This document shows, piece after piece, positions 8,279-18,317 of a DNA stretch of 64,000 bases. A model generated the notes under the pieces. That model saw nothing but the letters and a program-made list of their open reading frames with translations, was not told the origin of the DNA and did not search any database. Both the position numbers and the translations under genes were made by a program. Position 1 is the stretch's first letter. Each line of letters begins with the position of its first letter. This DNA comes from Blastococcus xanthinilyticus (GTDB lineage Bacteria > Actinomycetota > Actinomycetes > Mycobacteriales > Geodermatophilaceae), in assembly GCF_008124835.1 (NCBI RefSeq), contig NZ_VNHW01000011.1:1-64000 (forward strand). The letters run 5' to 3'.

Positions 8279-9777
8279 CGGGTGCCCACCTCCTGCGGGA
8301 CCTCCACGGCGCGGCGCAGGATCTTCCCGGTCGGCCCCTTGGGCAGGGTCTCGACCAGCCAGAGGTGCCGCGGGTACTTGTAGGCGGCCACCCGCGCCTT
8401 GACGAACTCGCGCAGCTCGTCGGGCTCGGCCGCGGCGCCGGGCTTCAGGGCGACCGCCGCGGCGACCTCCTCGCCCAGCTCGGGGTGCGCGATGCCGACC
8501 ACGGCCACCTCGGCCACCGCCGGGTGCTCGTACAGCGCCTCCTCGATCTCCCGCGGGTAGACGTTGTAGCCGCCGCGGATGATCATCTCCTTCTTGCGGT
8601 CGACGATGAAGAAGTAGCCGTCCTCGTCGGTGCGGGCGAGGTCGCCGGTGCGGAACCAGCCGTCGGGGATCGCCTTCGCCGTCTCCTCGGGCCGCTCCCA
8701 GTAGCCGCGCATCACGTTCTCGCCGCGGATGGCGATCTCGCCGACCTCGCCGGCGCCCACCGCGTTGCCGTCGTCGTCGACCAGGCGCATCTCCACGCCG
8801 CGGATGGGGGTGCCGATGGAGCCGGGCTTGCGCTCGGCGTGCGGGTGGTTGAAGGAGGCCACCGGGGAGGTCTCGGACAGGCCGTAGCCCTCCAGGATCG
8901 TGCAGCCGAACCGCTCCTCGAACGACCGCATGATCTCCACCGGCATGGCCGAGCCGCCGGAGACGCACAGCCGCAGGCTGGAGACGTCGTGCTCGCCGTC
9001 GCCGGGGGAGTGCAGCATCGCGGCGAACATCGTCGGGACGCCCTCGAAGATGGTCACCCGGTCGCGCGCGATGACCGAGAGCGCCTTCGCGCCGTCGAAC
9101 CGGGGGATGAGCGTGAGCAGCGAGCCGCGCAGCACCGCGGTGTTCAGCCCGCAGGTCAGGCCGAAGACGTGGAACAGCGGCAGGCAGCCCATGATCACGT
9201 CGTCGGCGGTGTTCTCCGCCAGGGTGTCGGCGGTGGTCAGCGCGTTGCCGCTCAGGTTGGCGTGGGTGAGCTCGGCGCCCTTGGGCTGCCCGGTCGTCCC
9301 CGAGGTGTAGAGGATGACGGCGAGGTCCTCGCCGTCCCGCTCCACCGGGGCGTCCAGCGGCTCGGCGGCCATCAGCTCGGCGGGGGAGGCCGGCCCCACC
9401 ACGACGGCCTCGGCGCCGACGACGTCGGCCGCCTCGCGCACCGGTCCGGCGGTGGCCTCCAGCGTGACGACGACGCGCGCCCCGGAGTCCTCGAGGAAGT
9501 ACTGCACCTCGCGCGCCTTGAGCAGCGGGTTCATCGGGACGACCGCGGCGCCGGCGAGGAGCGCGCCGTAGAAGGCGACCGGGAAGGCGAGCACGTTGGG
9601 CAGGACCAGCCCCACCCGGTCGCCGGGCTGCACGCCGCGCTCCCGCAGCGACGCGGCCACCCCCAGGGCGGCGTCCCGGAACTCGCCGTAGCTCAGCTCG
9701 GCGTCGTCCATCCGGAGGGCCGGGCGCTCCGGGTGCTGGCTCGCGGAGTCGAGCAGGTTCTGCGCGAGGTTGGTCAT
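8275..9777 (-). CDS. Long/medium-chain acyl-CoA ligase (AMP-binding)
   Basis: A 500-residue adenylate-forming ligase that activates a carboxylic acid to its CoA thioester. Motifs: the P-loop-like [11 protein letters not shown] at about 175-185, EGYGLSE at about 300, the hinge [12 protein letters not shown] and [16 protein letters not shown] near 405-440, and the catalytic Lys in [11 protein letters not shown] near 485. The acid substrate is not readable, but the operon with PhaE-like and PhaC-like genes suggests it feeds hydroxyacyl- or fatty acyl-CoA into polymer synthesis. The ATG at 9777 follows GGGGGA. It is divergent from the short-chain dehydrogenase. Confidence 0.88.
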   Translation of the reverse strand: MTNLAQNLLDSASQHPERPALRMDDAELSYGEFRDAALGVAASLRERGVQPGDRVGLVLPNVLAFPVAFYGALLAGAAVVPMNPLLKAREVQYFLEDSGARVVVTLEATAGPVREAADVVGAEAVVVGPASPAELMAAEPLDAPVERDGEDLAVILYTSGTTGQPKGAELTHANLSGNALTTADTLAENTADDVIMGCLPLFHVFGLTCGLNTAVLRGSLLTLIPRFDGAKALSVIARDRVTIFEGVPTMFAAMLHSPGDGEHDVSSLRLCVSGGSAMPVEIMRSFEERFGCTILEGYGLSETSPVASFNHPHAERKPGSIGTPIRGVEMRLVDDDGNAVGAGEVGEIAIRGENVMRGYWERPEETAKAIPDGWFRTGDLARTDEDGYFFIVDRKKEMIIRGGYNVYPREIEEALYEHPAVAEVAVVGIAHPELGEEVAAAVALKPGAAAEPDELREFVKARVAAYKYPRHLWLVETLPKGPTGKILRRAVEVPQEVGTR

Positions 9778-9824
9778 GGTGGGTCCCCCCTGGCCCGACG
9801 GCTGGACTCCGGCCCCCTACCCGC

Positions 9825-9859
9825 TCACCGGGTGATCTACCGCACAGGACGGATACGGT
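9825..9859 (+). promoter_or_regulatory. Palindrome plus -10-like box in the ligase/dehydrogenase divergent region
   Basis: TCACC-G-GGTGA at 9825-9835 is a perfect 11-base palindrome. A TACGGT -10-like box for the dehydrogenase lies at 9854-9859, so the palindrome would fall over its -35 position. The site lies between two divergent lipid genes and could be a regulator site; no regulator gene is adjacent. Confidence 0.4.
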
Positions 9860-9901
9860 GACGCGACCGCCCCGCCGTCCCCCCGAGGGAGAACACCGCT
9901 C

Positions 9902-10672
9902 ATGGCCGACCGCTCGATCCTCGACCTGTTCCGCCTCGACGACCGCGTCGCCGTCGTGACCGGCGCCTCCTCCGGGCTCGGTGCGGTCTTCGCCCGGACC
10001 CTGGCCGAGGCCGGCTGCGACGTCGTCCTGGGCGCGCGCCGCGCCGACCGGCTGGCCGACACCCAGCGGGCCGTGGAGGCGACGGGTCGGCGGGCGATCA
10101 GCGTGGCCACCGACGTCTCCCGGCCGGAGGACTGCCAGGCGCTGGTCGACGCGGCGATGGCCGAGTTCGGCAAGGTCGACATCCTGGTCAACAACGCGGG
10201 GGTCGGCACCGCCGCGCCCGCGACGCGGGAGACCCCCGAGCAGTTCCGGCAGGTCATCGACGTCAACCTCAACGGCTGCTACTGGATGGCCCAGGCGTGC
10301 GGCCGGGTGATGCAGCCGGGGAGCTCGATCGTCAACATCTCCAGCGTCCTGGGGCTGACCACGGCCGGCCTGCCGCAGGCGGCGTACGCGGCCAGCAAGG
10401 CCGCTCTCATCGGGCTCACCCGCGACCTGGCGCAGCAGTGGACCGGGCGCAAGGGCATCCGGGTCAACGCCCTGGCGCCGGGCTTCTTCACCTCCGAGAT
10501 GACCGACCAGTACCCCGAGGGCTACATCGAGTCGCAGCTGACGCGGGTGCTGGTCGGGCGCAAGGGCGAGCCCGAGGAGCTCGCCGCCGCGCTCGTCTTC
10601 CTCGTCAGCGACGCCGGCGGGTACGTCACCGGCACCACCATCCCGGTCGAGGGCGGGATGCTCACCAGCTGA
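9902..10672 (+). CDS. Short-chain dehydrogenase/reductase
   Basis: A 256-residue classical SDR. The cofactor loop TGASSGLG sits at residues 20-27, the NNAG motif near 99, and the catalytic Ser, Tyr and Lys are in NISSVLG (about 145) and YAASKAAL (about 161-165). Arg residues after the second strand (GARRADRL) suggest NADP(H). The C terminus, PVEGGMLTS, is typical of 3-oxoacyl reductases. It is divergent from the PHA-type operon, so a role in acetoacetyl-CoA or 3-oxoacyl reduction is possible but unproven. Its 3' end overlaps the next, convergent gene by 11 bases. Confidence 0.85.
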   Translation: MADRSILDLFRLDDRVAVVTGASSGLGAVFARTLAEAGCDVVLGARRADRLADTQRAVEATGRRAISVATDVSRPEDCQALVDAAMAEFGKVDILVNNAGVGTAAPATRETPEQFRQVIDVNLNGCYWMAQACGRVMQPGSSIVNISSVLGLTTAGLPQAAYAASKAALIGLTRDLAQQWTGRKGIRVNALAPGFFTSEMTDQYPEGYIESQLTRVLVGRKGEPEELAAALVFLVSDAGGYVTGTTIPVEGGMLTS

Positions 10673-11081
10673 CCGGCGAACCGCCGGCGGCGAGATCGGT
10701 CCGCGCGGTGCACGGGCGCACCCGGTCGGCGTCCGGGTCCGGTTCCGGCAGCGCCGCCGCACCGCTGCCCCGCACCGGGCGCGGGTGCCGGGGTTGGCGG
10801 CTGCCGCTGCCGCCGCCCCGGTGCGGGTAGACGAGGACGCCGTTGACCGGGTCGGGCGCGGCGTCCAGCGCCGCCCGCACCGCGGGGGAGTCGCGGAACC
10901 CGTCGCGCTGGGTCTCCTCGTCGAACACGAACTCGAGGACGACGCCCCAGCGGTGCTCGTGCTCGTCCCAGAAGCGGGCTCCCGAGGTCACCGCGGTCTC
11001 GACGAGCAGGTCGTGCCAGGCACGCAGCCATCCGGCGGCCGGTGTGCCGCCGTCGAAGACCTCGATCGTGACCCAGTTCAC
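10662..11081 (-). CDS. Hypothetical protein
   Basis: A 139-residue protein that I do not recognise. The first 95 residues (VTIEVFDGG..., AWHDLLVETAVTSGARFWDEHEH..., RDSPAVRAALDAAPDPVNGVLVYPHRGG) look folded, with alpha/beta alternation; the last 45 are Pro/Arg/Gly-rich. GTG 11081 follows GAGGAA closely, and TAGCGT lies nine bases upstream on the minus strand. The convergent 11-base overlap with the dehydrogenase means the last residues may be poorly conserved. Confidence 0.6.
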   Translation of the reverse strand: MNWVTIEVFDGGTPAAGWLRAWHDLLVETAVTSGARFWDEHEHRWGVVLEFVFDEETQRDGFRDSPAVRAALDAAPDPVNGVLVYPHRGGGSGSRQPRHPRPVRGSGAAALPEPDPDADRVRPCTARTDLAAGGSPVSW

Positions 11082-11137
11082 AGTTCCTCGACGCTACGCC
11101 GACCCCCCGGCCGTGGGGAGCCCCGCCGGAGCGGCGG

Positions 11138-12034
11138 TCACGCTCGGCGTTCGACGCCCTCGATCAGTGCGGTGATCCGGTCGGTGAGCTGCGGCCACAC
11201 CTCGCGGGGCAGGTCGTGGCCCATGCCGTCGACCACCAGCAGCTCCGCGCCCGGCACCGCCGCCGCCGTCGCCCGGCCGCCCGAGACGTTCACCAGGCTG
11301 TCCTGCGCGCCGTGGATCACCAGGGTGGGCACGGTCAGCCGGCCGAGGTCGGCGGTGCGGTCGTGCGTGGTCAGGATCGCGGCGAGCTGGCGGGCGACCC
11401 CGGCCGGGTCGTAGGCGCGGTCGAAGGAGAGCCCGGCGCGGTCGCGCACGGCCGTCTCGTCGAACTCGAAGCCGGGGGAGCCGATCACCCGATAGGTGTC
11501 GACGACCCGCTGGATCGCGCCCTCGCGGTCACCGGCGGGAGCGGCGAGCAGCACACCCATCGCCGCCTCGTCCGGCGCGCCGACGGCCGGGTCGCCGGTG
11601 GTGGACATGATCGAGGTGAGGCTGCGCACCCGCTCCGGGTGGGCGATCGCGACCAGCTGGGCGACCATGCCGCCCATCGAGGCGCCGACCACGTGCGCGC
11701 TGTCCAGGCCCATGGCGTCGAGCAGCCCGACGGTGTCCTCGGCGAGGTCGGCCAGCGCGTAGGCGGCGGCGGACCGGTCGCCGCCCAGGACCGCCATGAC
11801 GTCGGGGGCGCCGAGGGAGTCCAGGTGCGTGGAGAGCCCGATGTCGCGGTTGTCGAACCGGACGACGAACAGGCCGCGGTCGGCCAGGCCCCGGCAGAAG
11901 TCGTCGGGCCAGCCGATCATCTGCGTGGCCAGGCCCATCACCAGCAGGACCGGCGGGTTCGCCGCGTCGCCGAAGGTCTCGTAGGCCAGCTCGAGCTCAC
12001 CGACACGGGCCCGCTGGATCTCGCTGGTCGCCAT
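11138..12034 (-). CDS. Alpha/beta-hydrolase
   Basis: A 298-residue hydrolase. The oxyanion region VLLVMGLATQMIGWP is near residue 30, the nucleophile Ser is in GASMGGM near 115, the acid in HGAQDSLV near 235 and the His in GMGHDLP near 270. The family includes esterases, haloperoxidase-like enzymes and lactonases; the substrate is unknown. A TAGCGT box on the minus strand (12042-12047) lies seven bases before ATG 12034, so the mRNA is probably leaderless. It is followed downstream by a convergent-side gap of about 57 bases. Confidence 0.85.
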   Translation of the reverse strand: MATSEIQRARVGELELAYETFGDAANPPVLLVMGLATQMIGWPDDFCRGLADRGLFVVRFDNRDIGLSTHLDSLGAPDVMAVLGGDRSAAAYALADLAEDTVGLLDAMGLDSAHVVGASMGGMVAQLVAIAHPERVRSLTSIMSTTGDPAVGAPDEAAMGVLLAAPAGDREGAIQRVVDTYRVIGSPGFEFDETAVRDRAGLSFDRAYDPAGVARQLAAILTTHDRTADLGRLTVPTLVIHGAQDSLVNVSGGRATAAAVPGAELLVVDGMGHDLPREVWPQLTDRITALIEGVERRA

Positions 12035-12109
12035 GCCGCGGACGCTAGCCCAGTGCGGGAGGCTCGGGATCACCGGCCTGGAGGACGTCGGGCGGGTGGT
12101 GCGGAAGGG

Positions 12110-12181
12110 TGCCCCCGGCAGGATTCGAACCTGCGCACCCGCCTCCGGAGGGCGGTGCTCTATCCCCTGAGCTACGGGGGC
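12110..12181 (-). tRNA. tRNA-Arg (anticodon CCG)
   Basis: A full cloverleaf on the minus strand, 72 bases with discriminator A. Acceptor GCCCCCG pairs with CGGGGGC, D stem GCTC with GAGC, anticodon stem CCGCC with GGCGG around the loop CTCCGGA, T stem GCAGG with CCTGC around TTCGAAT. The anticodon CCG reads CGG, a common Arg codon in this genome. CCA is not encoded. Confidence 0.97.
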
Positions 12182-12251
12182 TCGGTGGTGGGGCAGGAGA
12201 GAAGTTACCAGCCCCCCACGACGGCCCGGGACGCAGGTTCCCGGGCCGGGG

Positions 12252-12923
12252 TCACGGCGCCGGGAGCGGGGCGCCGCCCCGGGCGGCGAGCATGTCGGTC
12301 ATCGTCTCGGTCTCGACGCCCTGCGACTGCTCGATGGACCGGGCGAGGTCGCGCACGGCCTGCTCCTCGGCGTTCGCCGCGGCGTACTCGGCCATCTCGA
12401 ACCCGCCCTGGTGGTGCCGGATCATCAGCTGCAGGAACTCGACGTCGAAGGCACGGCCGGACAGGCCGCGGAGCTCGGCCAGCTCGTCCTCGGTGGCCAT
12501 GCCGGGCATCAGCGCGCCGGCGCCCATGGACATCCCGGCCATGTCGTGCCCGGCGTGGCCCTCGCCCTCGGGCATCCAGGCCATCGTCTCGCCGCCGGTG
12601 AGCGGCACGTCCCAGAGCGCCAGCCAGCCCTGCATGCGGCCGGCCTGGTTGGTCTGCGTCGCGGAGATGTCGAAGGCCAGCTGCTCCACCTCCGGGTCCT
12701 CGCTGCGCTCGGCGACGAGGTTGGCCATCTCCACCCCCTGGAGGTGGTGGCGGGACATGTCCCGGGCGAAGCCGGCGTCCACCGAGTCGGCCGCGGGGTC
12801 GGCGTCCCCGCCCAGGCCCAGCGCGACGGCCAGCCCCCCGCCGAGGAGGAGCAGGCCGACGCCGATCACGGCGAGCAGGGCGACGCGGAGCGGGCTGCGG
12901 CGGGATGCGGTCGGATCGGTCAC
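12252..12923 (-). CDS. DUF305 exported metal-linked protein
   Basis: A 223-residue protein with one N-terminal membrane helix (residues 12-37) and the rest outside the cell. It carries DUF305 signatures in two halves: DAGFARDMSRHHLQGVEMA and AFDVEFLQLMIRHHQGGFEMA, with paired His and Met residues. Between them is a Met/His/Gly-rich stretch (GHAGHDMAGMSMGAGAL). Family proteins are often next to copper or silver resistance genes, and the His/Met content suggests metal binding, but no metal gene is nearby. GGAGG lies seven bases before GTG 12923. It follows the DUF3105 gene by 48 bases. Confidence 0.85.
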   Translation of the reverse strand: MTDPTASRRSPLRVALLAVIGVGLLLLGGGLAVALGLGGDADPAADSVDAGFARDMSRHHLQGVEMANLVAERSEDPEVEQLAFDISATQTNQAGRMQGWLALWDVPLTGGETMAWMPEGEGHAGHDMAGMSMGAGALMPGMATEDELAELRGLSGRAFDVEFLQLMIRHHQGGFEMAEYAAANAEEQAVRDLARSIEQSQGVETETMTDMLAARGGAPLPAP

Positions 12924-12971
12924 GGGATCACCTCCGCGAGGGCGGGTCGGACGGCGGTCAGGAGGTGCTGC

Positions 12972-13724
12972 TCACTGGTTGGTCACGGCGCCGTCGGTGT
13001 CGGTGTCCGTGCCGGCCGAGCTCGGCGCGCCCGCGACCAGCGGGTCGGCGAGGAACGCGGGGTTCTCGCAGGTGGCGCCGGGCTCCGGGAAGTCGCCGGA
13101 CTTGTACGTCATCAGGTCGGCGAACTGCTTGATCCGCTGGTCGTCGGCGCTGTCGACCTTCACCTGCTCGCCCCAGGACTGCACGCTCACGGCGGAGTCG
13201 AGCCCCTCGTAGGGGGAGAGCATCCGGCCGGAGACGCCGTCGACCAGCTCGGCGAGCGTCGCGACGTCGTCGTCGGAGACCTCGTCGGGGTTGTAGGTGA
13301 TCCACACCGCGCCGTGCTCGAGGCTGTGCACGGCGTTCTCGTGCCGGATGTCGACGTCGTAGACGCTGCCGGTGCAGTCGGCCCAGTAGGGGTCGTGCTC
13401 CCCGCCGACCGGCGGCGACTGCTCGTACTCGACCGGGGTGGTCACGTGCTGGCCACCCTCGTACTCGTAGACCCCGGCCCCGGCGATCTCGTCGATCGAC
13501 TCGACGTTGAGGGCGTCGGCCTCGCGCACCTGCACGACGGCGTAGCCGATGACGGCGGCGGCGAACACCACCACGGCGATGGCGCCGGCGATGAGCCCCC
13601 ACGGGCGCTGGTGGGCGACCACCTGCGTCGGTGGCCTGGTCCGGCCGCCCGTGCCGCGCCCGCCGGCGCGGGAGGCCCCACCGCCGGTCGCTCGGCTCTT
13701 GTCGGGCGTGCGGTCCTTGGCCAA
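12972..13724 (-). CDS. DUF3105 membrane-anchored protein
   Basis: A 250-residue protein: basic cytoplasmic tail, one membrane helix (about residues 43-66), then an outer domain with the DUF3105 features [29 protein letters not shown] and ATCENPAF. The function of the family is unknown. It is often found with DUF305 proteins, as here, so the two probably act together at the cell surface. TTG 13724 is used because GAGGAG lies just upstream. It is divergent from argS; TAGACT at 13796-13801 on the minus strand may be its -10 box. Confidence 0.85.
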   Translation of the reverse strand: MAKDRTPDKSRATGGGASRAGGRGTGGRTRPPTQVVAHQRPWGLIAGAIAVVVFAAAVIGYAVVQVREADALNVESIDEIAGAGVYEYEGGQHVTTPVEYEQSPPVGGEHDPYWADCTGSVYDVDIRHENAVHSLEHGAVWITYNPDEVSDDDVATLAELVDGVSGRMLSPYEGLDSAVSVQSWGEQVKVDSADDQRIKQFADLMTYKSGDFPEPGATCENPAFLADPLVAGAPSSAGTDTDTDGAVTNQ

Positions 13725-13864
13725 GGCCTCTCCTCGTCACAGGGCGCGTCCGCGCCGGGCGTGCGGGGCCCGGACAGCCCCTCGTACCGGCGGCGAGTCT
13801 AGGTCGCGCACCTGTGCGTCGGCTGGGAGGCGGGCGGCCCGACGGGGCGTCATCATGCGGTCAG

Positions 13865-13879
13865 TACGCTCGCCGGGTG
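13865..13879 (+). promoter_or_regulatory. Leaderless -10 box of the argS operon
   Basis: TACGCT at 13865-13870 lies six bases before the GTG at 13877, with no ribosome-binding site between. This spacing places the transcription start at or next to the start codon, as in many actinobacterial leaderless mRNAs. Confidence 0.6.
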
Positions 13880-15538
13880 ACACCGGAGCAGCTTCAGGAC
13901 GCCGTTCGCACCGCCGTGGCCGCGGTGGTCGAGCGAGGCGCGCTGCCCGTCGACGTGCCCGCCGGCGTCGTGGTGGAGCGCCCGAAGAACCCCGAGCACG
14001 GTGACTACGCGACCAACGTGGCCCTGCGCCTGGCCAAGCCGGCCGGGCGGCCGCCGCGCGAGGTGGCCGAGCTGCTGGCCGCGGAGCTGCGCACGCACCC
14101 GGGGATCGCGACGGTCGACATCGCCGGCCCGGGCTTCCTCAACATCACCCTCGCCCAGGGTGCGCTGGGCCGGATCGCCGTCGACGCGGTGACGGCGGGG
14201 GAGGCCTACGGCCGCACGACCTCGCTGGCCGGGCAGAAGCTCAACCTGGAGTTCGTCTCGGCCAACCCGACCGGGCCGGTGCACATCGGGGGCACCCGGT
14301 GGGCGGCCGTCGGTGACGCGATCGGCCGGCTGCTGCAGGCCAGCGGTGCCGACGTGACCCGCGAGTACTACCTGAACGACGCCGGGGCCCAGATCGACCG
14401 GTTCGCCCGCAGCCTGCAGGCCGCGGCGAACGGCCGCGCGGTGCCCGAGGACGGGTACGCCGGCAGCTACATCGGCGACATCGCCACCCAGGTCGTCGCG
14501 GCCGAGCCCGGCCTGCTCGACCGGCCGGAGGACGAGCAGCTGCCGGTCTTCCGCGCCCGGGGCGTGGAGCTCATGGTCGACGAGATCCGCAGCACCATGG
14601 CGGGCTTCGGCGTCCACTTCGACGTCTGGTTCTCCGAGACGTCGCTGCACGAGGCCGGCGCCCTGGAGAAGGCGGTGGCCCGGCTGCGCGAGCAGGGCCA
14701 CGTCTACGAGTCCGAGGGCGCGGTGTGGCTGCGCACCACCACGTTCGGCGACGACAAGGACCGCGTCCTGGTCAAGGCCGACGGCGAGTCGACCTACTTC
14801 GCGGCCGACTGCGCCTACTACCTGGACAAGCGCGGCCGCGGCTTCGACAAGGTCGTGATCATGCTCGGCGCCGACCACTCCGGGTACGTCGGCCGGTACA
14901 AGGCGCTGGTGGCCGCGGCCGGTGACGACCCCGCGACGCACCTGGAGATCCTGCTCGGTCAGCTGGTGAACCTGCTCCGCGACGGGGAGCCGGTCCGGAT
15001 GAGCAAGCGCGCCGGCACCGTGGTCAACCTGGAGGACCTGGTCGACGCGATCGGGGGCGACGCCGCCCGCTACGCGCTGGCCCGCGCCTCGGTCGACCAG
15101 CAGATCGACATCGACATCGACCTCTGGACCCGGAAGACCAACGACAACCCGGTCTTCTACGTGCAGTACGCGCACGCCCGCATCTCCTCGGTGCTGCGCA
15201 ACGCCGGCGACCTCGGCCTGGCCCTCGGCGAAGCCGGGGACGTCGACGTCGCCCAGCTCACCCACGAGCGGGAGAACGACCTGCTGCGGGCGCTCGGGGA
15301 GTTCCCGCGGGTGCTCACGTCGGCGGCCGAGCTGCGGGCGCCGCACCGGGTGGCCCGCTACCTGGAGGAGCTGGCCGGCACCTACCACCGCTTCTACGAC
15401 TCCTGCCGGGTGCTGCCCCGCGGTGACGAGGAGGCCACGGTGCTCACCACGGCCCGGCTGTGGCTGTGCGCCGCCACCGCGGTGGTGCTGCGCAACGGGC
15501 TGGCCGTGCTCGGCGTCTCCGCGCCGGAGCGGATGTGA
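13877..15538 (+). CDS. argS: Arginyl-tRNA synthetase
   Basis: A 553-residue class I synthetase that charges tRNA-Arg. The N-terminal tRNA-core domain is followed by [19 protein letters not shown], carrying the HIGH-type motif as HIGG, and [10 protein letters not shown], the KMSK-type motif; the C-terminal DALR domain begins near residue 440 with [12 protein letters not shown]. Length is normal. It is the first gene of an argS-lysA-hom-thrC-thrB string joined by four-base overlaps, an order conserved in actinobacteria. Confidence 0.97.
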   Translation: MTPEQLQDAVRTAVAAVVERGALPVDVPAGVVVERPKNPEHGDYATNVALRLAKPAGRPPREVAELLAAELRTHPGIATVDIAGPGFLNITLAQGALGRIAVDAVTAGEAYGRTTSLAGQKLNLEFVSANPTGPVHIGGTRWAAVGDAIGRLLQASGADVTREYYLNDAGAQIDRFARSLQAAANGRAVPEDGYAGSYIGDIATQVVAAEPGLLDRPEDEQLPVFRARGVELMVDEIRSTMAGFGVHFDVWFSETSLHEAGALEKAVARLREQGHVYESEGAVWLRTTTFGDDKDRVLVKADGESTYFAADCAYYLDKRGRGFDKVVIMLGADHSGYVGRYKALVAAAGDDPATHLEILLGQLVNLLRDGEPVRMSKRAGTVVNLEDLVDAIGGDAARYALARASVDQQIDIDIDLWTRKTNDNPVFYVQYAHARISSVLRNAGDLGLALGEAGDVDVAQLTHERENDLLRALGEFPRVLTSAAELRAPHRVARYLEELAGTYHRFYDSCRVLPRGDEEATVLTTARLWLCAATAVVLRNGLAVLGVSAPERM

Positions 15539-17028
15539 GGGCCCACCCCGCGGGTCCCCTGCACGGGAACATCACCCCGCCGACGGCCGCCGGCGCGCCC
15601 CCGGCCGAGCTCGGCTCCCTCGACCCGCACGTCTGGCCCCGCTCGGCGGAGCGGATCGACGGCGAGCTGCACCTCGGCGGCCGGGCGGTCACCGACCTGG
15701 CGCGGGCGCACGGCACCCCGCTGTTCGTCCTCGACGAGGGCGACTTCCGCGGCCGGGCCGCGGAGTTCGCCACGGCCTTCGCGGGCGCCGACGTCCACTA
15801 CGCGTCGAAGGCCTTCCTCTGCGGCCAGGTGGCCCGGTGGATCGCCGACGACGGCCTGCACCTGGACGCCTGCAGCGGCAACGAGCTGGCCGTGGCCCTG
15901 GCCGCCGGGTTCCCCGCCGAGCGGATCGCGCTGCACGGCAACAACAAGTCGCTGGTCGAGCTGCGGCTCGCCGTCGACTCGGGGATCGGGCTGGTCGTCC
16001 TCGACTCCTTCGACGAGATCGACCGGCTGGTCCCGCTGGCCGCGGCGCGGGTCGCCGGGGGAGGGGCGCCGGTGGGGGTCCTCATCCGCGCGACCGTCGG
16101 CATCGAGGCGCACACCCACGAGTTCATCGCCACCGCGCACGAGGACCAGAAGTTCGGCTTCTCGCTGGCCACCGGCGACGCGCTCGAGGCGGCCCGCCGG
16201 GTGACCGCCGAGCCCGCGCTGCACCTGGCCGGGCTGCACAGCCACATCGGCTCGCAGATCTTCGACACCGCCGGGTTCGAGGCCGCCGCGCACCGGGTCG
16301 TCGGCCTGATGGGCGCCGTCCGCGACGCCACCGGGCAGGTCGTCGGCGAGCTCAACCTCGGCGGCGGCTTCGGCATCGCCTACCTGCCCGAGGACGACCC
16401 GGTCACCCCGGCCGACCTCGCGGCGAAGCTGCGCACCGTCGTCGCCGCGGAGTGCGCGGAGCTCGGCCTGCCGGTGCCGCGGCTGGCGGTGGAGCCGGGC
16501 CGGGCCATCGCCGGTCCGGGCACGGTCACGCTCTACGAGATCGGGACGATCAAGCCCGTCCGGCTCGGGGCCTCCGGCGCGCCGGGCACGCCGCTGGTGC
16601 GCAACTACGTCTCCGTCGACGGCGGGATGAGCGACAACATCCGCACCGCCCTCTACGACGCGGCCTACACCTGCGTGCTGGCCAACCGGGTCTCCGACGC
16701 CCCGCCGGCGCTGTGCCGGGTGGTGGGCAAGCACTGCGAGAGCGGCGACATCCTGGTCCGCGACCTGTGGCTGCCCTCCGACGTCGTCCCCGGAGACCTG
16801 CTCGCCGTGGCCGCCACCGGCGCCTACTGCTGGTCGATGGCGAGCAACTACAACTACCTGCTCAAGCCGCCGGTGGTCGCCGTCCGGGGGGGCGCGGCCA
16901 CCGAGATCGTGCGACGTCAGACACTGTCCGACGTGTTCGCCCTCGACGCGGTCCTCGCCGACCGCCCCGCCCCTTCGCCGGCGATCGACCAGCCGGCGCC
17001 CGAGCACCCCGCGGGAGCGACCTCGTGA
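15535..17028 (+). CDS. lysA: Diaminopimelate decarboxylase
   Basis: A 497-residue PLP enzyme making L-lysine from meso-diaminopimelate. The PLP lysine is in HYASKAFLC, the His of the barrel in LHSHIGSQI, the phosphate loop in [10 protein letters not shown], and the dimer-site Cys in GKHCESGDI. The start GTG 15535 overlaps the argS stop (GTGA). The N terminus is about 35 residues longer than in mycobacterial LysA, so an internal start is possible. It is translationally coupled to argS and hom. Confidence 0.96.
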   Translation: MRAHPAGPLHGNITPPTAAGAPPAELGSLDPHVWPRSAERIDGELHLGGRAVTDLARAHGTPLFVLDEGDFRGRAAEFATAFAGADVHYASKAFLCGQVARWIADDGLHLDACSGNELAVALAAGFPAERIALHGNNKSLVELRLAVDSGIGLVVLDSFDEIDRLVPLAAARVAGGGAPVGVLIRATVGIEAHTHEFIATAHEDQKFGFSLATGDALEAARRVTAEPALHLAGLHSHIGSQIFDTAGFEAAAHRVVGLMGAVRDATGQVVGELNLGGGFGIAYLPEDDPVTPADLAAKLRTVVAAECAELGLPVPRLAVEPGRAIAGPGTVTLYEIGTIKPVRLGASGAPGTPLVRNYVSVDGGMSDNIRTALYDAAYTCVLANRVSDAPPALCRVVGKHCESGDILVRDLWLPSDVVPGDLLAVAATGAYCWSMASNYNYLLKPPVVAVRGGAATEIVRRQTLSDVFALDAVLADRPAPSPAIDQPAPEHPAGATS

Positions 17029-18317
17029 CCGGACCCCTCAAGGTGGCCCTGCTCGGCTGCGGCACGGTCGGCAGCGCCGTCCTGCGGGTGCTGCAGGGGC
17101 AGGCCGACGAGCTCGGCGCCCGCATCGGCCGCCCGGTGGAGGTGGCGGGGGTGGCCGTGCGCCGCCCCGCGCACCACCCGGACGTGCCGGCGCACCTGCT
17201 CACCACCGACGCGCACGCCCTGGTCACCCGGGACGACGTCGACCTCGTCGTGGAGGTCATCGGGGGCATCGAGCCGGCGCGCTCGCTCATGCTGGCGGCG
17301 TTCGAGGCCGGCAAGTCGGTGGTCAGCGCCAACAAGGCGCTGCTGGCCGACGACGGCGTGGCGCTGCACGCCGCGGCCGCGAAGGCCGGCGTGGACCTGC
17401 ACTACGAGGCCGCCGTCGCCGGCGCGATCCCGATCCTCCGGCCGCTGCGCGAGTCCCTCGTCGGCGACCAGCTCTCCCGCATCGTGGGCATCGTCAACGG
17501 CACCACCAACTACATCCTGTCCCGCATGGCCGAGACCGGCGCGGGCTTCGGCGAGGCGCTGGCCGAGGCCACCGAGCTCGGCTACGCGGAGGCCGACCCG
17601 ACCGCCGACGTCGACGGCTTCGACGCGGCCGCGAAGGCCGCGATCCTCGCGTCGCTGGCGTTCCACACGCCGGTGTCGGCCGCCGACGTCCACCGCGAGG
17701 GGATCTCCACGGTCACCGCCACCGACGTCGCCCGGGCGGCGGAGATCGGCTGCACGGTGAAGCTGCTCGCCATCTGCGAGCGGGTCCCGGGCGAGGACGG
17801 CGACTCGGTCGCGGTCCGGGTGCACCCGGCGATGATCCCGACGTCCCACCCGCTGGCCTCGGTGGGCGGCGCGTTCAACGCCGTCTTCGTCGAGGCCGAG
17901 GCGGCCGGGCAGCTGATGTTCTACGGCCAGGGTGCGGGCGGGGAGCCCACCGCCAGCGCCGTGCTGGGCGACCTGGTCGCCGTCGCGCGCAACCGGATGA
18001 CCGGCGCTCCGGGGCCCGGGGTCACCGGCTACGCCAACCTCGCCGTGCGACCCATGGCCGAGACGCCGACGCGGTACCACGTCAGCCTCGACGTGGCCGA
18101 CAAGCCGGGTGTGCTCGCCGCCGTCGCGCAGGAGTTCGCCACGCACGACGTGAGCATCTCCACCGTCCGCCAGACCGGCCGCGGCGACGCCGCCACGCTG
18201 GTCATCGTGACCCACAGCGCCCCGGACGCGGCGCTGTCGGCCACGATCTCCGCGTTGCGGGAGATGCCCGCCGTCCGGGGGGTCACCAGCGTGCTGCGCG
18301 TGGAGGGTCTGTCATGA
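17025..18317 (+). CDS. hom: Homoserine dehydrogenase
   Basis: A 430-residue enzyme reducing aspartate semialdehyde to homoserine. The nucleotide loop [11 protein letters not shown] is at the N terminus, the catalytic core follows with VNGTTNYIL and [15 protein letters not shown], and residues from about 345 form an ACT domain ([21 protein letters not shown]) that usually gives threonine feedback. GTG 17025 overlaps the lysA stop by four bases. In operon with thrC and thrB. Confidence 0.97.
   Translation: MTGPLKVALLGCGTVGSAVLRVLQGQADELGARIGRPVEVAGVAVRRPAHHPDVPAHLLTTDAHALVTRDDVDLVVEVIGGIEPARSLMLAAFEAGKSVVSANKALLADDGVALHAAAAKAGVDLHYEAAVAGAIPILRPLRESLVGDQLSRIVGIVNGTTNYILSRMAETGAGFGEALAEATELGYAEADPTADVDGFDAAAKAAILASLAFHTPVSAADVHREGISTVTATDVARAAEIGCTVKLLAICERVPGEDGDSVAVRVHPAMIPTSHPLASVGGAFNAVFVEAEAAGQLMFYGQGAGGEPTASAVLGDLVAVARNRMTGAPGPGVTGYANLAVRPMAETPTRYHVSLDVADKPGVLAAVAQEFATHDVSISTVRQTGRGDAATLVIVTHSAPDAALSATISALREMPAVRGVTSVLRVEGLS

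Noticed and set aside
17000-17030. Threonine or lysine attenuator before hom
   Set aside because: lysA and hom overlap by four bases; there is no leader in which an attenuator could sit.
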